A DNA stretch of 64,000 nucleotides from Syngnathus acus (GCF_901709675.1 NC_051092.1:4406491-4470490); one strand, 5' to 3'; positions 31,000 to 44,035 are shown, counted from the stretch's first letter. Program-made: numbers and translations. Notes: generated by a model not told the origin, from the sequence alone.

Positions 31000-33900
31000 T
31001 TTAAAAATATATATATAGAAAGCACTCAGTCTTAAAAAAACATTTGAATTGTTTCATAAATGAGGACCGTCACTCTTCTTGTTAGACTACAAAATAACCT
31101 TGTCAATCTGCCTTGCTGTGACTAGCTTGCTTCTAGCTGTTAGCATTTGTTTTAGCATTGAGTAGCGTTTAGCGTTTTTAGTTAGCATTGAGTCGATTCT
31201 ACTACAGTATATTAGAAAGTTTTATTGATCTGCTTTATCGATTGCTGTCTTAACAACTTAAGCAAATCCGCAGTTTTAGCATATTAGCAATAGGATGAGT
31301 TATCACCTCAATCTTATCGTGTTTAGCACATTTACTCCCGTCTCCCTAAGCCCGTGCCAAAATAAACGTGGGTCTTAGCAGTTTTTTTTATACAAGCTGC
31401 CAGCCTTGTTTGAATTTCCACTTTGTTGAAAGAGTGGCAATGAATATGGTATTAAATAAAAACAGTGTACAGTGGATGAAATAGAGCGCATGCGGGGTGG
31501 TAACATCGACAAAAAACAGAACCAGAAAGGCCCGAATGTGGATGACCACAATGCATCCCACCAGACATTATCTGGATTTTAAGTAACATCTTGTCAACGC
31601 GAGCTGGCGACGGGAGTCGGAAAATTGGCGCCACGTTTGCTTCTGCGGTGCTGATTGACTTTCAAGTTGTTCCAATTTCAAAACACCCCCCCCCCCCTAT
31701 CGGAAATAAGAGAATTAATTTGTTCCAGGGTCTCATCTTACCCTCAGAAAATATTTAAGTTACTGCACAGGCCAACATTAACCTCATTCAAGTACAAGGA
31801 AAAATTATATTTCTGATGGCGTCAACAGAATTTGGAATCTTTGCTCCCGATTGATCATTCAAGTGAATATTTCAGAGCGGGCACCTCGTATATCTTCCTC
31901 ATTATGCTAAAGATTCAAGCGTGAAAGAAAGGTTGAGGCATGCGGAGCTGTCAGGCTGCTGACTGGACATCGCTCATTCTAATATAGTGGCTGGCTCCGA
32001 GTCCAGTCTGGCCGAGCCGGGCGTCGGCTTTCAAGTGCAGCCAGTTGCTATCATCCCGTGACAGGAAAATGTAGCACCGACGCAAATATGTATGCGCGGC
32101 TTTTGGCGCAGCATGAGCTAAAAACACCCCTTTGCTCTTCTTGGAAGTGCGCAAAGTCAGCGAGACGGCTCAGACGAGTGAAAGCCGAGAGCTTGTAACC
32201 GATAGCTGCTTCGGCCGGGCATCTCCGCGGGGAGCAGCTGACGGCCACGCTATCTTTCGCCACCCGGCATGTCACCCAAAACGAACGCGCCACACACGAC
32301 GTTCCGAGCGCGGCGACTCCGTCGGCGCTTTGAGCTGCCAGCGCACAAGAGAGCGGCACCGGGTTGAAAAGCCACTTCCATTCAATCACACTTAAGTCTT
32401 AAGTGCTATCGATCAATAAGCGGGTCTCGGTGCAGCCGTCGGACAAAGTGAAGTGCTCTAACCTCGTAATGTGATCTATGGGCTACTTTGGTCAGTGCGG
32501 CGGCTCGCTCTGCATCGGGATGCTCCGCTCCGACGGAACGGGTTCACCGCACCATGTTCTACGACGTTATCGCAACAGAATTAAATAGGTATCATTGATC
32601 ACTGGCTTCAGAGCCTTTAGGGTATTTTCGGAACTTAAAACAAAGCTCCGATAATACATCCATACCACTTTAGCAGCCTAACATATCTAGTCTAGTTGTG
32701 TAAAGAAGCTTTGTGATCCACGTGAAGATCCTTATGCTTAATTTGGATAACCACACTAGGCCTCCCCCAGAAATATTTCTGGGAATTTTTTTTTTTTTTA
32801 ACATATTTCCACTCATACCCTGAAGGGAATCAATTATCAATCTTTATCAGTGTTTTCTAAAGAATTTTTGAGGTTTGAATTTTTCTTTGCTTATTTTGCG
32901 ACCCTCCTGAAATTCTAGCTCTGCCAGTGAGAATTAGCCTTATGATTTGAAATCCGTTAATTAATATACAGTGGATTTGCATAATAGTAATGTGAAGGAT
33001 AGACAGACAAAATGATGCATTTAGAAGCATAGCTTCTCCACCAACGCCTGTGAGAAGCTCAGCCGCCATGAGCCATCTATTTATACCAGGCCTAGAGGGG
33101 AAGGTGGGGGCTGGTGAGGGGTACAGGAGTAAGGGAGGAGGAAGTAGCATGGACAGGTCTTGTTACACATGTCACAGGGGTCGGGTGGTGGTGGGGGGGT
33201 GGCTAGCCACAGGGGGACCACGCGTAAAGTCAGACAGGCTGACCTCTCGGTCACCTACATGAGGCCGACCTGCTTCATGTTGGTGCAAATGTGCGAGAAA
33301 CTCCAAATGATAATAACGTACGTTCATGTAAGCGCGAGGCTGTCAAGCAGTGAGATGAACAAGCTCCCCAGCAGCTTACCCTCCCCAACCGGCAAGGCCG
33401 TAAACATGCCAGGTGAAGAGGGCTGGATTAGACTGAGCTCGCTTGTCCCTCTGCGGCCCCACAGCCACATCTTTGGAGCTTCAAGACAAAAAAAAAAAAA
33501 GACGAAAAACGAGCCCGATGATTGTAATGGCAGGGCACGCAGTGGGGGTCAGCCAGACCACTCAGCCTTGACAGCTGCTTCTCATCTCTCACACGCTGCG
33601 TACAGTCACATGTACACAAAGACTTTTAACACGCACTTGTGTGGGATGCAAACAAGGGAGTGTGAGGGTACAGTTTGCAATGCTCGATTTGTTCAGGGCG
33701 TGTAAAGATGGACACCAAGACGTAAATACAGTCTTGACTGTTGAAATTCACGTTTGTAATCACATTTAATAATTTGCTATAAAATTAAAGTCAGTACAGC
33801 AATGTCAATTGACAACTGCAGGAGTCTGCCACTTGTTGCTAGGCAGAATTCATGCTGCCACTGCCAACGAGAACACGAGTCTGCGATTCAAACAACAAAA

Positions 33901-35700
33901 ATAATTCCTAAAAGAGCCAGACCAGTGACCTTCACACATATTATTTTTTCAATTAAATTACCATTCTGTAATAATAGGGCTGCAGCTTTTGTATTCTTTG
34001 GTACTTAATTTGCTTCGAGAACAATTATAAATACAAAAGAAAACATTTTTCACTTAATAATGAAAAACCAATTGCTTTTGAAAGAGTAGTACGCAGCCTG
34101 GCTTATAGCAGCTAGATGCTAGCCACTAGCTGCTAGCACGCCTTACTGTATATGTCATTGACAGCCGAGAAAAACAATTCCATTTCTTTGAAAAGAATTT
34201 ATGTACACTGTCATGAGGGCGCTACGTGGCCTTTGGTCCCCCAGAGACAGAAGTCACGTCTGCATGATTAGTTTTTGCCTGCAGAGCCTCACTCACGTCA
34301 GCTCGGCAGTGCCCCATCGCGCTGCATCTGTCGCCTGCTATATTTAGCGGTCGCGTCAAATAGCGCTGCGGAGCCCCCTTGTATATGAACTTGAGCTGAC
34401 AGACGCGACGCCGGAGCGGGTGGATTCACCTCGTCGGTCGTCTGTATCCTAACCTTGAAGAGCCGATTACCGTTTTTGTTTACGGCGCGCTGCCGACAGC
34501 CGCGCTGAGGGTTAGTTAGCGGCGACGTGGCCCGGCAGTGCAGCTCAAGCTAACGTCGGCGGCGAGGGCTGCCATCAACAAATTTGCCAGCAGCACGTCG
34601 AGAGCCTACGCGCGTCTGTGCGTCATCGCCATGAGGCAGTTGGCGCGCTATATTACATGTTGCCTGCCATCTGCTTGCTACAGGGTGAGGCTCGCAGATA
34701 TGGCCCAGAAACACCGCACTTATGCAAAAAGTATTTATAATTCATCCTATTAACGCAATATGGGCCCATGTGTGCACATTGAGCTCAAATATGGTGCCAA
34801 GGGCGCTTTTCTGACCCGCAATTGAAGCCAGTTAGCTTGAGATGCGCCCGACGAGGGGGAGAATTGCTATATTAGCTAATAGCTAATGGCCGTGAACAAA
34901 CACAAGAGTGGAGCCTCCACAGGTGGTCAAACAAAATTATATCTTTTAATTGAAACTTCTCAACCTGACATGTTACAAACTTGCCGGCTTAACGATATTA
35001 AGTCAGCACATGAAAGTAAGTAAAGCATCACCAATGATTTGGAGCTTAACTATGCAATAAATGCAGAATTTCTGTGCGCCTACTCGTATTTATGTAGCGC
35101 ATATATCTCGCCAGGCTGCACTCTTCAGCCCGCACTCATTTTCTCTGAGAAGGAAAAAAAAATAAAAAAATCCTCGTGTGACTTTTTAAGAAGAAACACA
35201 CTGCAGTGCAGATAAGTTGGGAGGATCCGAGCAACATCTGCACATGTAATCAAACGCCTGGCACTTAAGCCAAGCTTGCTGGAGGCTGAGAGGCGGAGCC
35301 CGAGGTTAGCGAGTGCACGGCGGGAGACGAAGCTGGAGCTGACGCAGGGTGCTGCTGCGGTTCGGGTGGAGACAGGTACACTGGCAGGCACTTGAGTGCA
35401 CTTTACGGAGAAACGCAAGGCTGTTCGACGAGGATAAAAGCACTATAGGAACAGTAGTTAAAAAAAACAAAAGGACCCATTTAAAAGGACCCATTTTCTG
35501 TCTTTCTCTTGCCCCCCCTGCCCGAATAGTTTGGCAGCACCGTACAAAATGGCGGCGCTGGAGGGCAAGCGAGTGGAAACCATTTTCTAAGAGTCAAGGC
35601 GGGCTGCGGCTGGTGGCCAATTAGAGGGGCACTCCGAGCGCTATTCTCCACGTTAAAGATGACGTTCTTTGCGTCTAATAACAAGGCAACAGAACACAGA
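31000..35700. other. Putative intron or intergenic DNA of the let-7 host region
   Basis: Mixed composition. GC-richer patches occur at 31960-32560, 33020-33640 and 34220-34760, the last with a perfect MEF2-type word CTATATTTAG at 34339-34348. A 181-codon open frame at 33160-33705 looks like chance. No exon is supported. Confidence 0.4.
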
Positions 35701-35754
35701 CAGAATGGCGACATTTTCACAGCAGGTGGCGATAGAACACCTTCGGGTACTTAC

Positions 35755-35860
35755 CGCAGAAAGTGCGTCAGTCCGTGTCTTCGCAGCTTTCGGCCTCTTG
35801 ATGACGTTCAGACGCAATCGCCTGAAAGAGAGGGAAAGAGAGCGTAAGCTATAGCAGACA
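35755..35860 (-). ncRNA. Candidate first exon of the let-7 host transcript
   Basis: The minus strand has a strong donor TGCG|GTAAGTACCC at 35755/35754. It closes a CpG-containing block with a TGACGT CRE-like word and YY1-like ATGGCGGC/ATGGCGAC words nearby (35547 and 35704, plus strand). Splicing to the acceptor at 30962 would be in the correct direction. The 5' end is arbitrary. Transcript evidence is required. Confidence 0.3.
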
Positions 35861-35872
35861 ATGAAAGGGTCG

Positions 35873-36156
35873 CCATTGCTATCTTGCTAGCTAACTTTGG
35901 AAACGCAAACAAAAACAATGGCAGCCCAGTAAAGACAATTTAAGCGTCGACATTGCTATCTTGCTAGCTAGCTAACTTTTGGAAACACAAACAAAAAACA
36001 ATGGCAGCCCAGAAAAGACAATTTCAGGTTCGGCATTGCTATCTTGCAAGCTAACTTTGAAAACACAAACAAAACCAGTGGCAGCCCAGAAAAGCCAATT
36101 TAAGAAATGGCATTGCTATCTTGCCAGCTAACTTTGGAAACAAAAACAAATGGCAA
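35873..36156 (+). repeat. Minisatellite, about 78-83 bp unit, 3.6 copies
   Basis: The word CATTGCTATCTTGC recurs at 35873, 35951, 36034 and 36112, giving periods of 78, 83 and 78. Each unit also carries GCTAACTTTGGAAAC and ATGGCAGCCCAG. The last copy is incomplete. Confidence 0.9.
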
Positions 36157-36159
36157 ATT

Positions 36160-37190
36160 CTGGGCCTTTTTCTGTAATACTACAAGATGCCGTCGAAGCC
36201 TGGCTCGTAGGAAAGTAGGAATCCTGTCAGAAAGTAAGCCGAAAATGTTCTTGTCTGATGGGGAGGAGCCAAGTTTCCTGTTTGCTAATCCTAACAGCTA
36301 ATTCAGGATTTTCCCCGACAAACTAAACAAATAATTCAGTCTTTGAATTAGCCGACTAACTTCCCAGCAAATTACAATCAAAACAATAGCGGGAGCTTTT
36401 GGGTTTTGCACTCAAGGAGTCGAGGAACAGCACATCTCGAGGCTCGACAGTACGTGCAGACGCCCTGGCGACGGCGCTGCGTCACGTGCCTCCTGCGCAT
36501 CACGGCCAGCACATGTGGCACAGCACTGTAGCTTACAGCCATGCTTCTGACACATGCGTGTGTAGGTGCACATATTTTCTTTTTTTTTGAAAGCGGGAGG
36601 GGGGCGCCACAGGGATCCGTTCCAATTCGAGGCCGTCCGCGGAGGACACTGCCAATTAGAGGCCTTCACTGAGTAGGTGATAATTCCGTACAGGGACGCT
36701 AATTGCGGTACGGGGCATGGCCTTGCTGCGGAGGGGAGGCTCTTTTATATATTGTTTGGAACGTTTGTAATTACAGTTCAGCACCTTGGAGCGCCGCCAG
36801 CACATGTTTATAGACTCATGAGTAACCCAACTCCCGCGGCCCATGGAGACAGATTCATGTCCATAGCTCAATGCACTCAATGCACTCTGTGTAGCGCACA
36901 CACAAGCGCGTGTGTGTGTGTGTGTGTGTGTGTGTGAGACTCAAGAACCCTCGGCAAGAACTGTATGTGCAGCAGTGAATCTCCATATAGCAAGTACAGC
37001 AAATGGCTGGGTAAGAAAATGCATTATACACTTTAAAGTATTTCCAGGAAGCAAATTAGCCACTTATCAGTCCGTTAGGCCATTTTCAAGAACGAAGGAA
37101 CAAGAAGCAGTCATCAAAAGATGGTAACGGACCACCACTAAGCGACGGCAATATTCAAGCCAGATAGCAGACGTGCACTCGATACCAAAT
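36160..37190. other. Spacer, nothing recognised
   Basis: Holds a (TG)n microsatellite at about 36909-36937 and otherwise no recognisable gene or element. Confidence 0.5.
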
Positions 37191-37193
37191 AGC

Positions 37194-37290
37194 CAGTTCA
37201 GGGTGCACCCCGCCCGCCTACGGCCCAAAGATGAGAGGCTCCAGCATGCCCGCTACCTTCGTGAGGATTACGCCGTTCCCAAAATGGATG
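37194..37290 (+). mobile_element. 3' fragment of the tRNA-headed interspersed repeat
   Basis: The stretch CAGTTCAGGGTG...CACCCCGCC...GGCTCCAGCATGCCCGC...GGATGGAT matches the last quarter of the fuller copy at 37687-38051. The 5' part, including the tRNA-like head, is missing. Confidence 0.65.
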
Positions 37291-37686
37291 GATATAAATA
37301 TTAAAAAATGGCACATTTTCTAATGAGCTATATCGGTTGATTAAATCGGCCCTGATTGTGACTATGAAATACTATCAACAATAATTTTAGCAAGTAAAAG
37401 ATACGAGCCTTGAGATACGAGTTTCATTTGTTTAGTGACCATGCTTGTAACTCAAAACACCAGTGCTTCTGTGTGGATGCATCAGCCAGCCAATCATTTA
37501 CGGATATCATGCTTCGAACTGAGCTCATCAGTACGGCACTAATATCAGTTCTTATTTGACCCTTTTTTGGAAGAACTGTTCACATTTAATCTGCCAATTT
37601 TTGTTTTTTGAGTTGCTTCAGTGGCACCATGCATATTCATACTCAATTTGTATGTCAAAAATCTTTATTTTTTTTAGTTCTACACA

Positions 37687-38051
37687 GGCGGCTCGGTGGC
37701 GCACTGGCTAGCACGTCTGCCTCACAGTAAGGAGGGTGCGGGTTCGATTCCACCTCCGGCCCTCCCTGTGTGGAGTTTGCATGTTCTCCCCGTGCCCGCG
37801 TGGGTTTTCTCCGGGCACTCCGGTTTCCTCCCACATCCCCAAAAACATGCTTGGTAGGCTGATTGAGCGCTCCAAATTGCCCCTAGGTGTGAGTGCGTGT
37901 GCGGATGGTTGTTCGTCTCTGTGTGCCCTGCGATTGGCTGGCAACCGGTTCAGGGTGTCCCCCGCCTACTGCCCGATGACAGCTGGGATAGGCTCCGGCA
38001 ACCCCGCGACCCCCGTGGGGATACAGCGGTACAGACAATGGATGGATGGAC
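37687..38051 (+). mobile_element. tRNA-derived SINE-like repeat, near full length
   Basis: The head carries RNA polymerase III box A (TGGCGCACTGG, 37697-37707) and box B (GGTTCGATTCC, 37741-37751). The body includes GTGTGGAGTTTGCATGTTC, GTGGGTTTTCTCCGGGCAC and GATTGGCTGGCAACC, phrases I know from a repeat very common in spiny-rayed fish genomes. It ends in GGATGGATGGA. No target duplication was clear. The name of the family is not certain. Confidence 0.75.
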
Positions 38052-38059
38052 AGTTCTAC

Positions 38060-39930
38060 ACACACCAAGGTGAAAACATTCTCTGCTTAGGCCAGCAAGG
38101 GTAATTACATATTTTCAGTCCACAATAGCAGAGTGCTTACTAATCCCCTCAATTTAGCAGGTTTAATCCTTCCTAAAGATGGTGGCAAAACTCAAGGTGA
38201 AAGATAATTCTGCAGCGTTTGCATCTTTTTTGGTTTTTAACATCCACTGCAGAAGCCCCAACACGACTCGCAATCATATCTCCCAGTCAAACAATTTTGG
38301 CTGACTCGACACTTCCGCGGGGTCCAGAAATTGTCTTGGCAACAGCCAGAGCCAAAAGCTGTAGAAATATATGAGCAATGGAAAGGAAAAGCGGAGCGGG
38401 CGCCACTCGATGTTATCTGGACGGCGCCGTTGCCAGGCAGATAGCGGCCGCTGAGAGACACACGTGTACACAGAGCCTCTTTTAGAAAACGCGCGCCGAC
38501 TGACATTAGCGGTCAGCGGCACCCAAAAAAAAAAAGTCATAATACGCGTAATTTGACAAATTTGCTCGAATGTTAGCTGGCCGGGCTCCAGCTGTGTAAA
38601 GCGGCCATTGAGGGCCCCTGCATCCATGTGAAAGGTCTCTTTTCAGCTCGGCATGATGTCACCATGACTTCATGTTGCTGTGGTTTCCGTGGTTAAAATC
38701 ACGTGTGACCGCATCCCATCTGACATTCAGATTAACACAGACAGGAGGAGGAGGAAAAAAAAAAAAGAGGGGGGGGGGCCCAAGTTCGCCCCCAGTCGAC
38801 AGCATGATGGACTTAATGACCTCTGAGTGTGGTGGCAACGAGAAGGTAAAGGCGGTTTGTTTTTTACTCCAGTGGAGTCATTTTGACGCCACCGTGCAAC
38901 ATGTTTTTTTTTTGTTTTTTGGGGGGGGGATGTCTTTCCTTATTTGTCCCGCTGGAATTTGTTCACATGGGAATTTAGTAAGAAACTACACAAAAAGTTA
39001 GTCAAGTTTTTGTACTTGTCACGTGAGCATCAAACATGCACATATATGATAAAAATTAAATTGAAAAAAAAATTGTCCAAAAGTGCTTTAAACGATTGGA
39101 AAATTTATTTTCGTACATAAAAGCCATAAATTCTGCAGAAAGCAGGTTCAACGCTACATTAAGCTTTTCCGAGCTATCTTACGATCATTTTGCCGTTCTA
39201 AAAAAGCAATTATTTTATTGACAACAGGTTTCAACTAGCAGCTAACATTTTAATGGGTCGGTTTGTCTCATGCAAGTCATTTTTAAAAACAAATAAAGCC
39301 ATTCCAAGTAATCACAACGTACATCAAATTAATGTGTGGTAATAAGACCAAAACAAAATTCTACGAAAATTTCGCATCGTACCATTGTGCTCGTGATCGG
39401 CATCAAGGGAAAAGAAACACACACAAAAAAATGCAGCTTGGCTATTTTCCTTCCACTCCAAATAAAAAATAATAATTGCTGTCAGAATATCTTCGAATAT
39501 GACCAACACGCTGCTTTTTTTTTTTTTTAACGACAACAGTGTTAGGGACGTTGGACCTCTTAATTTCTTCCAACTAAAGTCGTTCTTATGCTAAGCACTT
39601 TTTCTTTACAAACAGACCAACCCTTTCTAATTAAAACGTTACATTATATGTATTAAAAAATGAATGATAATTTTCTACTCCATCCACATAACCGCAGACG
39701 ATCCAGGAGGAGGCGGACCCCTTCCACTTTATTAGGCACCTAGTCAAATTGAATCCAATACAAGAGCTGCACCCAAAAGTCTGCCTGCCTTTACAAAGAT
39801 AAGAAATGCTGGCTCGCTATTGTTAATTGACGCCATTCGTACCTGCTTGAATACGGTGAGTCAAACGTAGCATCGTTACGTTGGACTTCATTTGAATGCC
39901 AACGTGTATAATCGATAGAACGAACAACAA
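38060..39930. other. Spacer, nothing recognised
   Basis: Contains homopolymer-rich patches (A/G near 38750-38780, T/G near 38903-38930). A phrase near 39724-39770 (CTTTATTAGGCACCTAG) resembles a fish transposon end. No exon or RNA gene is supported. Confidence 0.4.
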
Positions 39931-39933
39931 ATA

Positions 39934-40055
39934 TCTCAGAGTCAGCTTTATTGTCAATTCCTTCTACATATTATAGTTATGTTGTATTATATTATCTTAG
40001 TGTAAGCCCTCGTTGCGCACACACACGGAAACACACAAGACACACACACACCTCG
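39934..40055 (-). mobile_element. Short LINE 3' tail, minus strand
   Basis: Read on the minus strand it ends GGAATTGACAATAAAGCTGA followed by CTCTGA. This matches the tail of the plus-strand LINE fragment ending at 29347. Only about 120 bases remain, with a degraded CA-rich stretch at its 5' side. Confidence 0.55.
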
Positions 40056-40059
40056 ACCA

Positions 40060-41090
40060 ATTTTCACGGATAAAAATCCTATTTAAATTTATTTTATTAA
40101 CGTGACAAAAACATTGCAAAACAACGCGATGCTTAGTATCTACTTTTTAAATATTTTCTTTTGTACATAAGTCATCGGGATTCTGTTACTGATTTTACAA
40201 ATTGTTAGATGGGCAAAAACAAAGAAAGTATATTGAACTAAATAAATGTGCAGATTGTATTGTGCACTGCTGTATTCTGTGTATATCAGTTAATAAATAA
40301 ATATATGTACACACACACACACACGTTTCTGCCTCTAACTTTACCATTAATATATATTTATTTTCCTCTCTTGCTTGCTTTGGACAAATACAACTCACTG
40401 GCATGAACTCATTAAAATAAATAAATATGGAAATAAAATAACTTGCAGAACACACACTTTCCACTCTCCAAGTTCATGTTCAAGTTCAAAGTCATGGAAA
40501 GGTTCAAGTTCAAGTTCAGCAAGCAGCTTTTTCCAATTTCCCCTTTCTCAGTCCATATTTGCCACTGCACCAAACACACCAAAGTAAGTCAGAAAACCTT
40601 TTTAGTAAAGTCCTGATGCGAAAAGACGTTTTTGAGAGATTAGCTGGGCGTTAAAAAAAAAAAAAAAAATCCTCCCCGTACTCCCCAACAAGCATGCGCA
40701 CATTGGTGTGCCTCGTGACTGCTTTGGGTTCGGGCCGCAGCGGCCTAACAAGGTGCGCTTCCACGTGAGGGAAGGAAAGCTCCAGCCTGGCACCACGGGC
40801 GACTTTAGATGCCACCTCGCCCAGCACAGGCCAGCTGGGAAGCAAGCGAAGGAGCGAGGGCCACTTCTGAATATCTGAATTAGACCTCAACTCTGATACA
40901 AATGAGTTTTATTGAACAGAATTTGAGCGTAATCCAGTCTGAAGATTTTTCAAACCGATATGTAAAATGTGACTTTTTTTAATCCCTTTTAGCACAATAC
41001 CATCTTCTAGCTCACATCGCCTCTCATTTCCTGACTGTACTTTTAATAAGCTTCGTATGGGCGTATATGTCCCCCCAAAAAGCACATAGG
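40060..41090. other. Spacer, nothing recognised
   Basis: AT-rich with CA repeats (about 40310-40325), a run of TTCAAGTTCA words (40470-40520) and a poly-A tract (about 40653-40669). No gene seen. Confidence 0.45.
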
Positions 41091-41099
41091 GCGTCATAA

Positions 41100-41904
41100 A
41101 TCATCATGGCGGCACAAAGAGACAAGAAACGACAGGATTTGACCAAACATGTTGCGAATTAGCAAAGCCGCCGCTCCTTTCCAGCAGCCGAGCCAAAAAA
41201 CGGTCAAAAATTAACAAATGTGGCGGATTTTGATACCATTTAGCGCCGGCGGGTGCGCCACGTATGCCTCTGGTGCTCTCCGGGCACGCGCTCGGGCCCG
41301 CGTCGTTGGCGTGAGCCAGCCAGCGAGGCCTGGCGTCCTCCCGCCAACCGACGCCAGCAAAACGGCCGCTTAACCGCTCACAAAAGTTAACGCAAACAAA
41401 AGCACATGTGCCAAACATTCCCGTGTTTATCTGCGATCGCGAGCGTCCGTGTGACTTACCCGTCCCCGCCAGGCGGCCGATCTCGACGACGCTTTCGGCC
41501 GGAGCTGCGTCCGACGCCCGTCTCGCTGCAATCTCAGCTCCGGGCCCGGCCTGGCCGCCTCCTCCAGCTGCTGCAGCCGAGCACCCCCCCCAACGAGTTC
41601 AAGTTGGGCCTAAAACAATAGGAGGCCATGAGGCTGCGGTACCGGTGCGCATGTGGAATGTGAGCAAATAAAAACGCAGCGTCGGATGCGTGCAAAAGCC
41701 AAGGTGGCGTGACCCCCCCGAGTTCGTCCGGTTCGGTCTTACGAGCGACTTATGAAAAATTAACCCGATTCTACGCTCTCCCGCGGGACGGCCTCTCTCT
41801 CGAGATGCCTTCACTTCTGGAGTGAACATTGGTAAAAGTATTCAAAGCCTGGCCTGCTAAATCGAAGCACACACACGCGCATGTACAACACACACACGCG
41901 CACG

Positions 41905-41952
<48 letters not shown>

Positions 41953-43100
41953 CAATGCTCCGAGTGCACAAAGTGAGCAGAGCATACGAGGAAGGCAATC
42001 TGATGCAAGAAAAGCCCCCCCCCAAAATAAATGCACAATTACGAACGTTTTCTATCCCTCCTCGCTTTTTTTGGCCTCTTTTGTTTGCATTTGGCAGCCG
42101 TCCCAGAAAAGCGCTCGCTCCGGCGGCTCGGCTCAGCCCAAAGCCGCTCGTCCGCCTGCATGTCGGGAGTTGTGCGGCGCCGAAAGGAGGACGGAATGAA
42201 GCCGAAGGACGGCAGCGCGCAGGAGGCAGAGGAGGGCAAAAAAAAAAGAAACCCCGCTAGATCTTGTCGAAAATCGGCCGGCCCACGCACGGCCGTTGGC
42301 GTAGTCATCGGGACGGCGTGCGGGTCGTATCCCCTCTTCGGTCGGTCCAGCTCGCAATGGCGGCGGTGAGAAACCTCCGTTTCCGATCCGAATCCTCAAC
42401 AAAACATCGACAAACTCTACAAAAATAATCACATTTTTGCCGCAAATAAAATGTGGAAAAATGCATACTTGAAAGCGGCCAGATCCAAAAGCGCGGGAAT
42501 CGACGAGGAAAAATATTTGCGGCAAAAAAAGTGGCCGAAAAAGGCCTCGTGGAGGAGCAACTTGTTGCCAGCATTTTTTTTTTTTTTTTTTTGCAAGAGC
42601 TGCAAGTTGGAGGCAGAGGGTTAAAATCCAAGCGAGCGGTGAGCGGAGGGGGGGAAAAAAACTCAGTCTATGGAAGGGCGGGCGGGAGAGCGACGGCGGG
42701 GAGGCCCGGACTGTAGAAATAGCAGCAGACTGCCCCCCTCGCCCGCTCCCCCTCCCTCTCTTTTTCTCCCACTCTAAGTCTCCCCCTTGCGTGAGGCCAG
42801 AGCAGAAAGAGAGGCGCGAGCGAAACCGAGCGCAAAAGAAGTGCCAGCCGGAGAGAGAGAGGGAAAGAGGTACGAGGAGGAGACTGATGATGCAACAGGG
42901 GGCGTGGCCAGGAGCACCAAGGAGCGAGCGAGGCTGGAAGAGAGCAAAGAGAGAGAGAGCGAGAGAGAGGGGGGGGGAGAGATTGACACGCCTCCGGGAG
43001 TCGCGCAGACGCAGTGCGAACGTCGGCCGCCATAGTGGCATCCGGTGCAGCATCTCCCCATGTAGAAAGAAAAAAGGGGGGGGGGGGGTGTTGTGCACCC
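41100..43100 (-). promoter_or_regulatory. CpG-rich block, candidate promoter region
   Basis: The longest CpG-rich stretch of the window, with GC-rich low-complexity DNA, GAGA tracts (42840-42985) and a (CA)n run (41905-41955). It could be the promoter of the let-7 host transcript on the minus strand, or of an unseen gene. Several long antisense frames (up to 360 codons at 42133-43215) come from purine-rich low complexity and do not look like proteins. Confidence 0.45.
41460..41700 (-). ncRNA. Alternative candidate first exon of the let-7 host transcript
   Basis: The donor GGGACGG|GTAAGTCAC lies at 41460/41459 on the minus strand, within the CpG-rich block. It is directed toward the let-7 exon and hairpins 10.5 kb downstream. 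The upstream limit is unknown. It competes with, or may add to, the candidate at 35755. Confidence 0.3.
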
Positions 43101-43109
43101 TGAAAAAAT

Positions 43110-43982
43110 ATATCTGTAAAAAAAAAATTGCTATTTGACACGCTGGAAACACACAAATGTTGGCACACACATACACGGTCAGATAAGCTTCCAGGAGGGT
43201 TTCTTTCAGGAACATGTGGCCGGGAACACACGGCCCCTCCGTGCCCCCCGTGCCCTCGTGTCCCCGGCCGACCAGCCGGCCGGCCTTGTTGTGTCACCGC
43301 CAAGCGAGCTTGATGGCTTGCAGCCTCTCTGCTGCCTGGCACCGAGTCAAAACGGCGCATTTTTTTATTTTAGGGCAGGCGAGAGATGGGGAAACAGCTT
43401 CCCTGTTTTGTCGCTCCCTCCAAAATAAAAGCCGATATTTTCGATGTTTAATCTCAAATATTCTTTGTTGTTAGCACACTAGCGCGCCCCCATGTGTCCT
43501 TGAAGCCCCCCCCCCCCTCCTCCCTACCTCCTCCCTTACTCCTCTTCCCTCCAGCCCGCTGCCACCTCAGCCACCAGCGTTTGGCTTTTTCCACTCTTGT
43601 GGCACATTACTGTAACGCTATTGTGCGACAACTCCCTACCTCTTTTCGGCTTCAAAAAAACAAAACAAAACAAAAAAGCAGCTGAGCTGGGAAAGCGACT
43701 GTTGGTCAGTAAGTAGGACAACGCAAATCGTGCGAAGAGACAAGGTGGGGCTTTGGAGCTTTTTCTTATTTTTACTCTGAGGAAATTCAGGTTTCTTTTG
43801 TTTTTTTTGGGTGGTTGTGTTTAGCGAGGCTTGGTCGGGTCTTGGCGCGGCTTTAGAAGCGGGCACAAAAAAGCACGACGAGGCGCTACTTGCTGCCCCC
43901 GGGGGAGATTATGCTGTAGGCTGCTAGGTTTGTTGTTTTGAAGAAGCGTTGATGAAGCTGCTCATACTACACACAAATGGGC

Positions 43983-44035
<53 letters not shown>

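Noticed and set aside
33160-33705. 181-codon plus-strand open frame
   Set aside because: No recognisable domain, contains poly-Gly and poly-Lys tracts from simple repeats, and has no promoter or poly(A) support.
37697-37751. Box A and box B suggesting a tRNA gene
   Set aside because: No cloverleaf can be formed with an anticodon arm and acceptor stem. The context is the head of an interspersed repeat.
42355-42372. Plus-strand CGCAATGGCGGCGGTGAGAAACC looking like an ATG exon ending at a donor
   Set aside because: Only three codons before the donor and no following exon found. It is probably a YY1-type word in a CpG-rich block.
42133-43215. 360-codon minus-strand open frame in the CpG-rich block
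   Set aside because: It is dominated by Ser/Leu/Pro/Phe/Lys runs produced by purine- and pyrimidine-rich low complexity, has no domain I recognise, and overlaps other equally long frames.
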